DNA from: Alkalihalobacillus alcalophilus ATCC 27647 = CGMCC 1.3604
GTDB lineage: Bacteria > Bacillota > Bacilli > Bacillales > Bacillaceae_D
Assembly: GCF_000292245.2 (NCBI RefSeq)
Contig: NZ_ALPT02000014.1
Location: 3,215 to 67,214, forward strand
Direction of reading: 5' to 3'
DNA: 64,000 nt
Under the pieces are notes generated by a model. It did no database searches. It was not told the origin of the DNA and saw only the letters and a program-made list of their open reading frames with translations. Below, in pieces: positions 45,495 through 55,310 of this stretch. The number at the start of each line of letters is the position of its first letter. Positions within the stretch are counted from its first letter, which is position 1. Position numbers and translations under genes: made by a program.

Positions 45495-46342
45495 TAAATT
45501 AGCTCCTTTCCTGTTACACGTACAAAAATTTCACCTAATGTAGGCTCATTTGAATGGATCGCCTTTAATTGGTTCGTTGTAATGGCTTGCTTGATCAATT
45601 CGGCTCCTTCACGATCTTTGTCTACCGTTTTTTCACTTCCATCTTTTAGCAACAATGTAATAGACGAATCCGTATAACCTAATCGTAAGTTGGAAGGAGT
45701 ATCCATCAATCTAATTTCTCCCTTATTAAGGAAAGCGACACGATCACAGATTTTCTCAGCTTCATTCATATCATGAGTAGTTAAAAATATCGTTGTCCCT
45801 TGCTCATTCAGTTTTTTTAATGAACGGTGAATTCGTTCTGTACTAACAGGATCAAGAGCAGAAGTTGGTTCATCAAGAAATAACAATTCTGGTTGATGAA
45901 GAATCGTTCTCGCCAAAGTGACACGCTGTTTCATCCCTTTAGAAAGTTTACTTACTTGCATTGGGCGTTCTTTTAACAAGCCGACCTCTTCTAATACTTC
46001 ATCAATTCGATCATATTTGACACTATATAAATCACAATACATTTTTAAATTATCTTCAATCGATAATCGCTCGTATAGTCCTGTATTATCCGTTAATACC
46101 CCAATTCGTTTCATTTGGGAACCCTTTTTTAATTTCTCCACAGGTGCACCAAATACTTCCACTTCCCCATTAAAAGCTGTTAATTGAGCGGTTAAAATTT
46201 TGATTGTTGTCGTTTTACCAGAACCACTCGGCCCAAGAAAGCCAAAAGTTTCCCCTTTCTTAATGGTAAAAGAAACGTTTTCTAAAGCCTTTTTCCCTTC
46301 AAAATCTTTTTGTAACTGTGAGACTTCAATAATATTCTCCAT
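45494..46342 (-). CDS. ABC transporter ATP-binding protein
   Basis: 282 residues. Walker A GPSGSGKTT (37-45), signature LSKGMKQR, Walker B LLFLDEPTSALD, H-loop TTHDMNE. GGAAAGGGAGAATTAT precedes the ATG. Operon with the permease downstream; the ABC-LytTR regulator upstream probably controls it. Confidence 0.92.
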   Translation of the reverse strand: MENIIEVSQLQKDFEGKKALENVSFTIKKGETFGFLGPSGSGKTTTIKILTAQLTAFNGEVEVFGAPVEKLKKGSQMKRIGVLTDNTGLYERLSIEDNLKMYCDLYSVKYDRIDEVLEEVGLLKERPMQVSKLSKGMKQRVTLARTILHQPELLFLDEPTSALDPVSTERIHRSLKKLNEQGTTIFLTTHDMNEAEKICDRVAFLNKGEIRLMDTPSNLRLGYTDSSITLLLKDGSEKTVDKDREGAELIKQAITTNQLKAIHSNEPTLGEIFVRVTGKELI

Positions 46343-46434
46343 ATAATTCTCCCTTTCCGTTTTCGTATTTGCTTGACTTCAGTTTACGCCCGAGAGCCAA
46401 TTGCCGCCTTAAAATAACGGTAAAAGGAGTAAAA

Positions 46435-46563
46435 ATGATGATGAATGGAGACATTTTATCGATAAACAAACAGGTATATCTTATGTTAAAAATCCAAACG
46501 AAGGCCGCGGAGTATGGCCTAACCTTAATAAAAAAGAAACCTTTAGGTCGGCCTCGTCTATAG
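46435..46563 (+). CDS. 42-residue basic small protein with an AT-hook-like C terminus
   Basis: ATG at 46435 six nt after AAAAGGAG; TAG at 46561-46563. The protein starts MMMNGDILSINKQVYLMLKI and ends KKKPLGRPRL, which resembles an AT-hook (GRP core in a basic context). It lies in the 281-bp gap between the ABC operon and the ABC-LytTR gene, on the opposite strand. Good ribosome binding site and composition argue for a real gene. Function unknown. Confidence 0.55.
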   Translation: MMMNGDILSINKQVYLMLKIQTKAAEYGLTLIKKKPLGRPRL

Positions 46564-46623
46564 GTCAAAGCAGGGGACATACAAACGACACTTGCCGACA
46601 ATTTCCGGGGAAATAAAACTTAA

Positions 46624-47712
46624 TTACATTCCTAAAACCTCTTTTAAATCATTAAGCTTCCCTTTTGATAACGGAATATTGCTTTTATTTCGATCATCCA
46701 AAATCAAACTATAGCTGTTTCTAGTCCAAGTCATGACTTCTCGTACCTTTTGTAAGTTGACAATATAAGAACGGTGACAGCGGAAAAAGCCAAATGGTTG
46801 GAGTCTTCCACTTAACTGATTTAATGTGATCGTACAAGGAAATGATTCTCCCTTTACATGTAAATGGACGGTTCCATCATTGCTTTCGATATAATCAATT
46901 TCAGTAGGATCAAATAAGATAACTTTCTCTTCGACCTTGGCTGGAATACGTTCGAGTTGCACTTGAAATGATTGGGCTTCACTCTTTTCTGCAGTAGTAC
47001 TCTCATTTACAGCTTGTTCAGCTACTTGTGCTTGAAGCCGCGTTGTACTCGTTATTTCCTCACTTTGATCTAAAACCTCGATTTTTTTCATCCCATCTTC
47101 ATTTAAGCGATAAACTTGATTCGTTAAAATGATGGCACTTTCCATATTACTAGTAAGGACCAACGAGGCTATCCCCTCTTCGGCTAGCTCGGTAATTAAC
47201 CTTCTTAAAGTAATTTTGCTTTCCAAATCGATGTTTTGGTCTGGCTCTTCAAAAATTAGCAACTCGGGTTGATGAATCATCGCTTTTACAAACGATAAAC
47301 GTCGTTTGGCTGAAGCATCAAGTAATTTAATTTTACGGTTCTTAACCGACAATAAGTTAGCTTTGCGAAGATATTCACCTACATCTGTATCCACTTCATA
47401 CAAGTTTCTAAAAAATTGGAGGTACTCAAATGGTGATAACCGCTCGTAATACCCTTCTTCATGTATCACCACACCTATTTTCCGATTATACTCATTCCAA
47501 TTTTTAGGGTGTTCAAGCCCAAAATAACGAATTTTACCTGTAGCCGATGACTCTTCTCCAATTAAGAGCTTCAATAACCTTTTGCCAAGGTCTCGTTCAC
47601 AATGTATCGCTGCTACCTCCCCTTTTTTCACTTCAAAATCAAAAGGATGGAACCATATTTTATTGCCTTCTACGATGCTAATATTGACTAATTGGATAAG
47701 TGAGGTTGACAT
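46624..47712 (-). CDS. Degenerate ABC ATPase fused to a LytTR DNA-binding domain
   Basis: 362 residues. Residues 1-210 have an ABC-ATPase fold (LLIFEEPDQNIDLESK is the Walker B region), but Walker A is lost (HCERDLGKRLLK in place of GxxGxGKS/T) and the signature is LDASAKRRL. A linker (about 215-260) leads to a LytTR domain (about 262-362; FFRCHRSYIVNLQKV, IPLSKGKLNDLK). Such fusions act as regulators of adjacent ABC transporters in Bacilli. It precedes the ATPase and permease genes on the same strand. Confidence 0.88.
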   Translation of the reverse strand: MSTSLIQLVNISIVEGNKIWFHPFDFEVKKGEVAAIHCERDLGKRLLKLLIGEESSATGKIRYFGLEHPKNWNEYNRKIGVVIHEEGYYERLSPFEYLQFFRNLYEVDTDVGEYLRKANLLSVKNRKIKLLDASAKRRLSFVKAMIHQPELLIFEEPDQNIDLESKITLRRLITELAEEGIASLVLTSNMESAIILTNQVYRLNEDGMKKIEVLDQSEEITSTTRLQAQVAEQAVNESTTAEKSEAQSFQVQLERIPAKVEEKVILFDPTEIDYIESNDGTVHLHVKGESFPCTITLNQLSGRLQPFGFFRCHRSYIVNLQKVREVMTWTRNSYSLILDDRNKSNIPLSKGKLNDLKEVLGM

Positions 47713-47976
47713 TGCTGTATCTTCCTTTCTGAACAGGCATAAATTTCCTTTATAACCATCATACCTATAATCAACGATAAAGAAAATAGATCTAATCCCT
47801 AACTAAAAACAATGACTAGCCTTCATTCCCTATAACTACTTACTTATTAAAAGAATCTTTTAAAAGTGTTCACTTGTTCAATTTCTGAAATGGGCGAAAG
47901 AGGTGTATAATAATAAAGTGTGTTTTTGACTGGACAGACCTTCCGATAGATGAGGGTTTTAATTGGAGTGAACAAA

Positions 47977-49164
47977 ATGGAAACAAAAAAAGTGTTACCG
48001 ATTTTATTTGCGATTATGTTTTTAGTCATGGTTGGATTTGGGATTATTATTCCCGTTATGCCTTTTTATGCGGAGGACCTTGGGGCTTCTCCAACTCAAT
48101 TAGGCTTGTTAATGGCCGTCTATTCTTTGATGCAATTTATTTTTGCGCCGATGTGGGGCAGAATCTCCGATCGGATTGGGAGAAAACCGGTATTGTTAAT
48201 TGGAATTGCAGGTCTTTCATTATCTTTCTTTTTAATGGCCTTTGCTTCCACTCTTTGGATGTTATTTGCCGCTCGTATAATCGGTGGTTTTTTGTCAGCA
48301 GCCAATATGCCAACTGTTATGGCTTATGTAGCAGACATTACAAGTGAAGAAAACCGAAGTAAGGGAATGGGAATCATCGGAGCAGCCGTCGGTTTAGGCT
48401 TTGTTTTTGGTCCTGGAATTGGTGGGATTTTCTCAGACACAAGCTTAACTATACCTTTTTATCTTGCAGGTGCTTCATCACTTATTACGTTTTTCCTCGT
48501 ATTGATTGTCTTAAAAGAGTCATTAAGTGAAGAAAATAAGGGGGCTACTAACCGAAAACGCCTATCATTAAAATCAGCGTTTAACGGTCCCGCCTCAAAC
48601 TTATTCCTCTTACAGCTTTTTGTAACGTTATCACTCGCTGGACTTGAAGCAACATTTGCCTATTATGCTTATGAAAAAGCTGGACTTGGCCCTGTTCAAC
48701 TCGGATATATCTTTATGATTATGGGTTTTGCTGGAGCCATTGTGCAAGGTGGTTTAGTCGGACGCTTAACGAAAAAAATCGGCGAAGGAAAAGTGATTCA
48801 ACTTGGAATTTTTATTTCCGCTTTAGGTTTTGCCCTTATTTTATTTATCGATAGCTTTGTGACTGCCGCTATCTTTTTATCCATATTCGGAATAGGAAAT
48901 GGCTTTATTCGCCCAAGTGTTTCTTCCTTAGTAACCAAAAGAGCGAAATCTGCTTATGGTCAAGTAACTGGCCTATTATCATCGATGGATTCCCTTGGTC
49001 GGATTATCGGTCCACCACTTGGAGGATTATTATTCTCGATTGCGATTAACTTACCTTTTATTATTGGAATGATTTTATCGTTTATCGCGTATTTTATTTA
49101 TCGCCTTTATGCTCATCAAGTAAACAAAGAGGAAAAATTGAGTCCATCAGGGGAATCAGTTTAG
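47977..49164 (+). CDS. MFS multidrug exporter (NorA/Bmr-like)
   Basis: 395 residues from the ATG at 47977, preceded by TTGGAGTGAACAAA. Twelve membrane segments. Motif A GRISDRIGRKPVLL (about 63-76) and antiporter motif C GLGFVFGPGIGG (about 133-144). Proton-driven efflux of drugs is the usual role. A terminator follows at 49167-49215. Confidence 0.9.
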   Translation: METKKVLPILFAIMFLVMVGFGIIIPVMPFYAEDLGASPTQLGLLMAVYSLMQFIFAPMWGRISDRIGRKPVLLIGIAGLSLSFFLMAFASTLWMLFAARIIGGFLSAANMPTVMAYVADITSEENRSKGMGIIGAAVGLGFVFGPGIGGIFSDTSLTIPFYLAGASSLITFFLVLIVLKESLSEENKGATNRKRLSLKSAFNGPASNLFLLQLFVTLSLAGLEATFAYYAYEKAGLGPVQLGYIFMIMGFAGAIVQGGLVGRLTKKIGEGKVIQLGIFISALGFALILFIDSFVTAAIFLSIFGIGNGFIRPSVSSLVTKRAKSAYGQVTGLLSSMDSLGRIIGPPLGGLLFSIAINLPFIIGMILSFIAYFIYRLYAHQVNKEEKLSPSGESV

Positions 49165-49166
49165 AA

Positions 49167-49215
49167 AAAAAGGGGCTGCCATTAGGTCATTGAAAACCTA
49201 ACTTGGCAGCCTCCT
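49167..49215. terminator. Bidirectional terminator
   Basis: AGGGGCTGCCATTAGGT and ACCTAACTTGGCAGCCTCCT form a long interrupted stem, with A7 left and T rich right. It serves the MFS gene (+) and the phospholipase gene (-). Confidence 0.8.
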
Positions 49216-50643
49216 TTATAATAAATAATCAAAAAACCTTGTGATATAAGATAAAGCTTTAATCTTCCTCACTTTCCAATCACTCACCTCAGCCAATTCA
49301 ACATTAGGATCCGCTTCATACCTCGCGTCTCCCAAAACTCGTAAACTTTTCTCATCCATCGCATAGTCAATTTCCTCTTGTAAATGCCTAGCAAACGGTT
49401 CACTATCGATCAAAACCATAACCTCAGTATTTAAAAAAGTACTTCTGGCATCTAAGTTAAAGGAACCGACAAAACTAATTTTCTGATCAAAAATATACGT
49501 TTTTCCATGTAACGACTCTGTGTTTGATTGGAATTCATACAAGCCATTTGATTCCACCGCCAAGTGATGACGATTAGGATAATACCCTGAAAAAGCGACA
49601 GCATTAGGAGTCGACGCAAATGAATTCGTCATTAACTTGATCTTTTCTATCTCCACTTCGCTGTCTTCTAAATACGCAAGCATTTTTTTCGTTGGAATAA
49701 TATACGGACTTTCCATATAAACAAAACCTGATGCGTTTTCTAATTGGTGAATGAGCTCTAACCAAATGATCGGCTCCTTATTCAGTCGCTCAATTGGACT
49801 ATGCAGAAACTTAACCTGATTTGCGGGAAAGGATGTCGCTAACCAATCGACTTCCTCTAAAAAATATTGAGGATATTGCTCAACGGCTTGCTCATATGCT
49901 TTTTTTACCTCTTGTTCTCGAGCTTTCCCTTTATTACGTTGCCTTTTCGAAACATCGGTTACAACTGCTTTTGTATAATCGTGGTTCCAAACCATATCAT
50001 AATATTGCCCTACATCAAATAAAACACTCTGCTCATATCGCTCTTCATCTGTATTCATCACAATGACATCGCGATCATTGGTCGCATCCTTTGCACCTTC
50101 TGGACCAAAATAGCGGTCGCCAATATTTCTCCCGCCGACCATGACCATCTCATTATCAATGACCAATAATTTATCATGATAACGATTATTCCATGTCCAT
50201 GGTTTGAGTAAGTTCAAAGGTTCGTAAAACTGGTACTCTATATTTGGATGCTCAAACATCGCATAACTTAACTCACGAAGGTCCGAATTCCACTTATTAA
50301 CGATTCCATCTAAAATAATTCGAACCTGAACGCCACGATCAGCGGCTTCAAAAAGAGCTCCAAAAAATAAATCAGCATACTTCCCCTCATGTACAGCATA
50401 GGAAGAAATTTCAATGGATTGTTCGGCTTGATCAATCAATTGAATCCGAGCCATTCCCGATTCAAAGCGATCCTGTACGAGCATAACCCGATCACCGGAT
50501 TCATTCTCGCCACTCTCAAATGCTGGCTGCCAATCCGGGGCAGTTGGTGTGTGGATTTTAAAAACAAGAGTTGTAGAAATCAACACGTACCCAACGTATA
50601 AGAGCATTAATATCAAGATAATCTTTAACCATTTTTTTATCAT
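49216..50643 (-). CDS. Phospholipase D/cardiolipin synthase-family protein
   Basis: 475 residues from the ATG at 50643 (AAAAGG upstream). One N-terminal membrane helix (about 5-25). Two HKD motifs: H156-x-K158-x4-D163 (YHDKLLVIDN) and HGKTYIFD (about 379-386). Related to Bacillus cardiolipin synthase-type PLD proteins. Acts at the membrane on phospholipids. Stands alone; array C lies upstream. Confidence 0.88.
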   Translation of the reverse strand: MIKKWLKIILILMLLYVGYVLISTTLVFKIHTPTAPDWQPAFESGENESGDRVMLVQDRFESGMARIQLIDQAEQSIEISSYAVHEGKYADLFFGALFEAADRGVQVRIILDGIVNKWNSDLRELSYAMFEHPNIEYQFYEPLNLLKPWTWNNRYHDKLLVIDNEMVMVGGRNIGDRYFGPEGAKDATNDRDVIVMNTDEERYEQSVLFDVGQYYDMVWNHDYTKAVVTDVSKRQRNKGKAREQEVKKAYEQAVEQYPQYFLEEVDWLATSFPANQVKFLHSPIERLNKEPIIWLELIHQLENASGFVYMESPYIIPTKKMLAYLEDSEVEIEKIKLMTNSFASTPNAVAFSGYYPNRHHLAVESNGLYEFQSNTESLHGKTYIFDQKISFVGSFNLDARSTFLNTEVMVLIDSEPFARHLQEEIDYAMDEKSLRVLGDARYEADPNVELAEVSDWKVRKIKALSYITRFFDYLL

Positions 50644-51040
50644 AGAATCGAACCTTTTCTGCTTTTTTATAGCATATGAAAGAAGATGGAAAAGCATCCC
50701 TATTAAATGGGATAGCATTTTTCGACATTAATGTAACAGCCAATCACTGCCTTGGTTTTCGTACATTAATTTCGTCAAATCACGGCTTTCATTACTTATT
50801 TTTGCCTTTTCGCACTCTAATTGCTGAAACTCGAGATTTTCATTACTTACCTCGGCTTTTTCGCACTCTAATTTTTCAAACTCGTGATTTTCATTACTTA
50901 TCTCGGCTTTTTCGCACTCTAATTTCTCAAACTCCTGATTTTCATTACTTATCTCAGCTTTTCTCCACACTAAATCATCCCACAAAGCCAACTAGTGACC
51001 TTATGGGACATCGAAAAACTAGATTCACATTACCCTTTCA
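50644..51040. other. Intergenic region holding repeat array C
   Basis: 397 bp upstream of the phospholipase gene and downstream of rlmI; array C occupies 50750-50990. Confidence 0.5.
50750..50990 (+). repeat. 51-bp tandem repeat array C (4-5 units)
   Basis: TTCG at 50758, 50809, 50860, 50911 and a variant at about 50961, a 51-bp period. Unit core TTCGCACTCTAATTTCTCAA and TTTCATTACTTATCTC. On the minus strand one frame is stop-free and repeats a 17-residue unit (KAEISNENQEFEKLECE) four times, with a weak TTG start at 50989-50991. The same frame has stops in array A. Confidence 0.8.
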
Positions 51041-52234
51041 TTACCTTTTCCTCACAAAAACAACCTTCAAATAATCACCCTCACGATATTGTGGATGAAT
51101 TTTAAAGTCTTCTGGTAAAGAGAATTCCTCTTCGATTTTGTATTTTGTATTCGTTTGCTTAAAGGCCTGATCAATAAAACCTTTAAATTTCTTCATATCA
51201 AAAGAAGCACTATTTGTTGAAGCGACAATAACTCCGCCTTTTTCGGTAATCTCAATCGCTTCCTTTAGAAGGTTCGTATAATCCTTCGCAGCACTAAAGG
51301 TAAGTTTTTTGGAACGAGCAAAACTAGGTGGATCAAGCACAACAAGATCAAATGACTTCTCCTTTTTCTTCGCATATTTAAAATATTTGAAGACATCATC
51401 AACTATAATATCTTGTGCTTCATAATCGACACCATTGACACTGAATTGCTCGATCGTTTTCGCTAAACTACGATTGGCTAAATCAACGCTCGTCGTTTTA
51501 AGTGCTCCTCCTAACGCGGCATAAACAGAAAAAGCCCCCGTATAAGAAAAAGTATTCAGCACCGTTTTACCCTCTGCATAATGGTCACGGATCGTTTTCC
51601 GAACCTCACGCTGGTCCAAAAAGACACCGACCATCGCTCCATCGTTTAAATAGATCGCAAATTGAACACCATTCTCCTTCACAATAAGCGGGAACTCACC
51701 GCGTGTGCCTGCGACAAAATCATCTTCTTCTATATACTGTCCACCCGTATTAAATCGTTTCTTTTGATAGATTCCTTTGTAATCAACCGAGCTTTCTAAT
51801 GCAGCAATAACTTCCTTCTGAAAAGAAAACATTCCCTCACTGTACCAGCTAATTAAATAATAACCATCAAAAAAATCAATCGTTAAACCACCAACACCAT
51901 CTCCTTCTGCGTTCAAAACTCGAAATGCATTTGTGTCCTCCGATTGAAACAATTCTCTTCGCTCTGCCACTGCTTTTCTAATTTTTTCTTCAAAAAATGA
52001 TTGGTCGATTTTTTCTTTTTCTTTATTCGTTAAAATCCAGCCAAAGCCTTTGTTTTGCTTTCCATAATAACCTTTCCCTAAAAACTGATGCTTATCATCG
52101 ACTAACTTAACAAGTGTCCCTTCGTCTGTCAGTTGATTACTATTTTCTAACGCCTCTTTAGAAATCAGAGGATAGCCTGCTCGATATTGTTTTAAAAATT
52201 TGGGCTTTACTTTAACCGTTACTTCTTTTCTCAT
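51041..52234 (-). CDS. rlmI: Class I SAM-dependent rRNA methyltransferase, RlmI family
   Basis: 397 residues from the ATG at 52234 (AAAGGATGAAGAGC upstream). N-terminal PUA domain (about 1-75), then a RlmI/RlmK-type methyltransferase: LNTFSYTGAFSVYAALGGA (motif I, about 222-240), LVVLDPPSFARSKK (motif IV, about 300-313). It makes m5C1962 in 23S rRNA in E. coli; the B. subtilis homologue is YwbD. Monocistronic. Confidence 0.9.
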   Translation of the reverse strand: MRKEVTVKVKPKFLKQYRAGYPLISKEALENSNQLTDEGTLVKLVDDKHQFLGKGYYGKQNKGFGWILTNKEKEKIDQSFFEEKIRKAVAERRELFQSEDTNAFRVLNAEGDGVGGLTIDFFDGYYLISWYSEGMFSFQKEVIAALESSVDYKGIYQKKRFNTGGQYIEEDDFVAGTRGEFPLIVKENGVQFAIYLNDGAMVGVFLDQREVRKTIRDHYAEGKTVLNTFSYTGAFSVYAALGGALKTTSVDLANRSLAKTIEQFSVNGVDYEAQDIIVDDVFKYFKYAKKKEKSFDLVVLDPPSFARSKKLTFSAAKDYTNLLKEAIEITEKGGVIVASTNSASFDMKKFKGFIDQAFKQTNTKYKIEEEFSLPEDFKIHPQYREGDYLKVVFVRKR

Positions 52235-52671
52235 GCTCTTCATCCTTTATGTATCCAACATATTGTATTTAGTTTAACGTTTTTACTTTTCGATAACCAG
52301 CTTTCCAATTCTAGCGACCATGACATTGGTATAAAGAGTGCTAAAACCTTGTAGCATTATCTCACATAAATGACCTGCTTAAAAATGTAGCCACTATAAT
52401 AAATGATTAATCCCCTATTTATTCATCCGATGAATCGGATAAACAAAAGTTAACATAAGCACTTTAACACTTAAATTATTTATATAAACCAAATGTCAGA
52501 TGTTCTTACACTCCCAATTATCTACCTTAACTAAATAATCCAAATAAATTTAGGCAATATGAACATCCCTATCCCACCTTGTCAATGCTACTCTTTTCTT
52601 AATCACATTTCAACGTAATGAACGGCGAGATTAACAACAAAGCAAATTCTCCAAGAAAGGATTGAAAATTT
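52235..52671. other. Intergenic region with one palindrome
   Basis: 437 bp between divergent genes. ATTCATCCGATGAAT (52421-52435) is a perfect 15-bp palindrome around one central base and may be an operator for the flavoprotein gene. No gene was seen. Confidence 0.4.
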
Positions 52672-54099
52672 ATGAGTTTAGACTTATTAAATAAACGAGT
52701 GCAACAAGATCTTTCTTATCTAAATTTTGGAGGGGCTGATTGGCTAACTCCTACCCTCCATTTTGATGAGCATGTTTATGATGTCGTGATTGTCGGTGGA
52801 GGTCAAAGTGGGCTTGCGATTGCCTTTGGTTTATTAAAAGAGCGAATCTCTAATATATTAGTGCTTGATGAGAATAAAGAAGGACAAGAAGGACCTTGGG
52901 TTACCTACGCCCGGATGGTTACACTGCGAACGCCAAAACAGCTGACATCGATTGACTTAGGTGTCCCCTCCCTTACGTATCGAGCTTGGTGGGAAGCCCA
53001 ATATGGCGAGGAAAGTTGGGAAGCTATCGACAAAATTCCACGTCATGATTGGATGGACTATTTGCGTTGGTTTCGTCAAGTATTGCAACTGCCTGTTGTG
53101 AACGAGACAACGCTAGAGCTTATAGAACCAGTAGAAAAAGGACTTCATCGTTTACATTTAACAGGTCTAGGAGCCCCTTCTAAACAAGTCTTAGCCCGTA
53201 AAGTTGTCCTCGCAACAGGGATACAAGGTGGAGGACAATGGCATATTCCAGCGATGATTACAGAGAACCTTCCGCAACATTTATACGCTCACACCTCACA
53301 ATCCATTGATTTTGAACATTTAAAAGGGAAAAAAATAGCGGTTTTAGGTGGAGGAGCTTCGGCTTTTGATAATGCCAACTACGCTTTAACAGAAGGAGTG
53401 ACCGAAGCCCATGTCTTTGTGCGCCGAAAGGAAATGCCGAGAATAAATCAAATCCGACAAATGGAGCTTTCCGGAATGATTGAGCGTTTTGCCGCATTAG
53501 AGGATAAGGATAAATATGAAGCCATCGCTCATTTTTTCAACCATAATCAACCACCAACAAATGATACGTTTAACCGTGCTCTTGCTTGGTCTGGGTTCCA
53601 ATTACACCTTGGCTCCCCATGGCTTTCAGTTGAAGAAACAACAGAGGGGGCAAAAGTGACAACCCCAAAAGGAACGTATACATTTGACTTTCTCATTATA
53701 AGTACAGGTCTCTTAACCGACCCTGCCTTGCGTCCAGAACTATCTTTAGTTGAAGAACATATTGCCCGCTGGGGAGATAAATTTCGAGCAAAAGACGAGG
53801 TGAAAAATGACATCCTCGACGCTCATCCCTATTTAAGTTCTGGTTTTGCCTTTTTGAGTCGAACGAAAGAAGGCACGCCAAAACTACACGGCCTTTTTTC
53901 CTTCAACTATTCAGCATTAATAAGCTGTGGGATTACCGCTTCTGCACTATCAGGAATGAAATTTGGAGTCCCTCGTATTGTTTCGGCCATTGCGGACCAA
54001 CTATTCATCGATGATCGAAAAGAGATTTTAGCCAATTTTTATAGCTATGATGACGCCGAATTTGTGGGGGAATGGAAAGAGAGAGAATCACTGACTTAA
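52672..54099 (+). CDS. NAD(P)/FAD-dependent oxidoreductase (flavin monooxygenase type)
   Basis: 475 residues. FAD motif VVIVGGGQSGLAIA (38-51), second dinucleotide motif IAVLGGGASAFDNA (about 222-235), and LIISTGLL near the C-terminal third. Resembles flavoprotein monooxygenases and YpdA/CzcO-like oxidoreductases. Substrate unknown. GAAAGGATTGAAAATTT precedes the ATG. A terminator follows. Confidence 0.85.
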   Translation: MSLDLLNKRVQQDLSYLNFGGADWLTPTLHFDEHVYDVVIVGGGQSGLAIAFGLLKERISNILVLDENKEGQEGPWVTYARMVTLRTPKQLTSIDLGVPSLTYRAWWEAQYGEESWEAIDKIPRHDWMDYLRWFRQVLQLPVVNETTLELIEPVEKGLHRLHLTGLGAPSKQVLARKVVLATGIQGGGQWHIPAMITENLPQHLYAHTSQSIDFEHLKGKKIAVLGGGASAFDNANYALTEGVTEAHVFVRRKEMPRINQIRQMELSGMIERFAALEDKDKYEAIAHFFNHNQPPTNDTFNRALAWSGFQLHLGSPWLSVEETTEGAKVTTPKGTYTFDFLIISTGLLTDPALRPELSLVEEHIARWGDKFRAKDEVKNDILDAHPYLSSGFAFLSRTKEGTPKLHGLFSFNYSALISCGITASALSGMKFGVPRIVSAIADQLFIDDRKEILANFYSYDDAEFVGEWKERESLT

Positions 54100-54128
54100 G
54101 CCAAATTTAGTATGTGATAATATATAAA

Positions 54129-54159
54129 AAAACATCTCCTCCATTATTGGAGATGTTTT
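54129..54159. terminator. Bidirectional terminator
   Basis: AAAACATCTCC (54129-54139) pairs with GGAGATGTTTT (54149-54159) between converging genes. Confidence 0.85.
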
Positions 54160-54170
54160 TATTAGTAAAA

Positions 54171-55310
54171 TTAAGGTTGAAGAATGACTTTCACACACTC
54201 ATCTTGATGATTATTAAAGATATGATAGGCTTTACTTGCTTCATCTAACCGCATTTTATGAGAGACAATTTCCGTGGGATCCAGCTCACCTGATGTAATC
54301 ATTTTAAAAAGTAATGGCATATAGTGAACAACAGGTGCCTGTCCCATTCTAATTTCTATATTTCGCTCAAACAGATTCCCTAAAGGAAATTGGTTATATT
54401 TCGACCCATACACTCCTGTTAGCTGTATCGTTCCAAATTTTCTAACCGCATTCATTGCTATTTTTATTGGACTTATCGTTCCACCGCTAAGCATCAACTT
54501 TTGTTCCGCTGCTTCAAGAAGGGTCTTTTTTCCATCCATTCCGACACAATCAATAACCGCATCGACACCTCCACTTGTCATTTCTTTAATATGGGAACCT
54601 AAATCTTCATATTCTTCGAAGTTAAAAATTTCTACATTGTTCATTTTTTTCGCACGTGCAAGTCTATATAAAAGATTATCAACTGCAATCACTCTTTTGG
54701 CGCCTTTCATCCAGGCAAACTTTTGAGCCATTAATCCAACAGGACCACAACCAAGTACGGCAACGGTATCCCCTTTTTTTACTCCTGCATTTTCAATACT
54801 CCAATAAGCAGTTGGCAGAACATCCGACATAAATAGTAACGCTTCATCTTCGAGTTCAACAGCTTCCGGAATCACAAAAGGCATAAAATTCCCATAAGGC
54901 ACACGCAAATATTCGGCTTGACCTCCGGGATGATTACCATAACGCTCCGTAAATCCAAAATACCCACCTGTGTCAATTTCTTGGTTTGGATTCGAATGAT
55001 CGCATTGGCTTTCCATCTCATGTTGACAATAGTAACAGTTGCCACAGGCAATATTAAACGGGATAACGACTCGATCTCCTTTTTTCACTTTTGTTACCTC
55101 TGGTCCTACTTCTTCTACAATGCCCATTGGCTCATGACCGACTACATAATCTTTCTCTGCTGGCAAAGCACCTTGATAAATATGTAAATCTGAGCCACAT
55201 ATCGCGGTTGAAGTAATGCGTACGAGGATGTCATCGTTTTGCTCTAACTTGGCATCTGGAACTTCTTTCACTTGCATATTCTTAGCACCTTGAAAAGTAA
55301 CAGCTTTCAC
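54171..55310 (-). CDS. Zinc-dependent alcohol dehydrogenase
   Basis: 379 residues from the GTG at 55308-55310, after AAGGAGGTTTTATTTA; the longer listed frame begins inside that ribosome binding site. MDR family: catalytic zinc C/H in ICGSDLHIYQG and GHEP; structural zinc cysteines ACGNCYYCQHEMESQC; Rossmann LGCGPVGLMAQ. Resembles the formaldehyde/threonine dehydrogenase-like group of Bacillus. Substrate unknown. Confidence 0.9.
   Translation of the reverse strand: MKAVTFQGAKNMQVKEVPDAKLEQNDDILVRITSTAICGSDLHIYQGALPAEKDYVVGHEPMGIVEEVGPEVTKVKKGDRVVIPFNIACGNCYYCQHEMESQCDHSNPNQEIDTGGYFGFTERYGNHPGGQAEYLRVPYGNFMPFVIPEAVELEDEALLFMSDVLPTAYWSIENAGVKKGDTVAVLGCGPVGLMAQKFAWMKGAKRVIAVDNLLYRLARAKKMNNVEIFNFEEYEDLGSHIKEMTSGGVDAVIDCVGMDGKKTLLEAAEQKLMLSGGTISPIKIAMNAVRKFGTIQLTGVYGSKYNQFPLGNLFERNIEIRMGQAPVVHYMPLLFKMITSGELDPTEIVSHKMRLDEASKAYHIFNNHQDECVKVILQP

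Noticed and set aside
46326..46601. 91-codon minus-strand frame in the ABC/LytTR gap
   Set aside because: Lies antisense to the better supported 42-codon plus-strand ORF and lacks a ribosome binding site.
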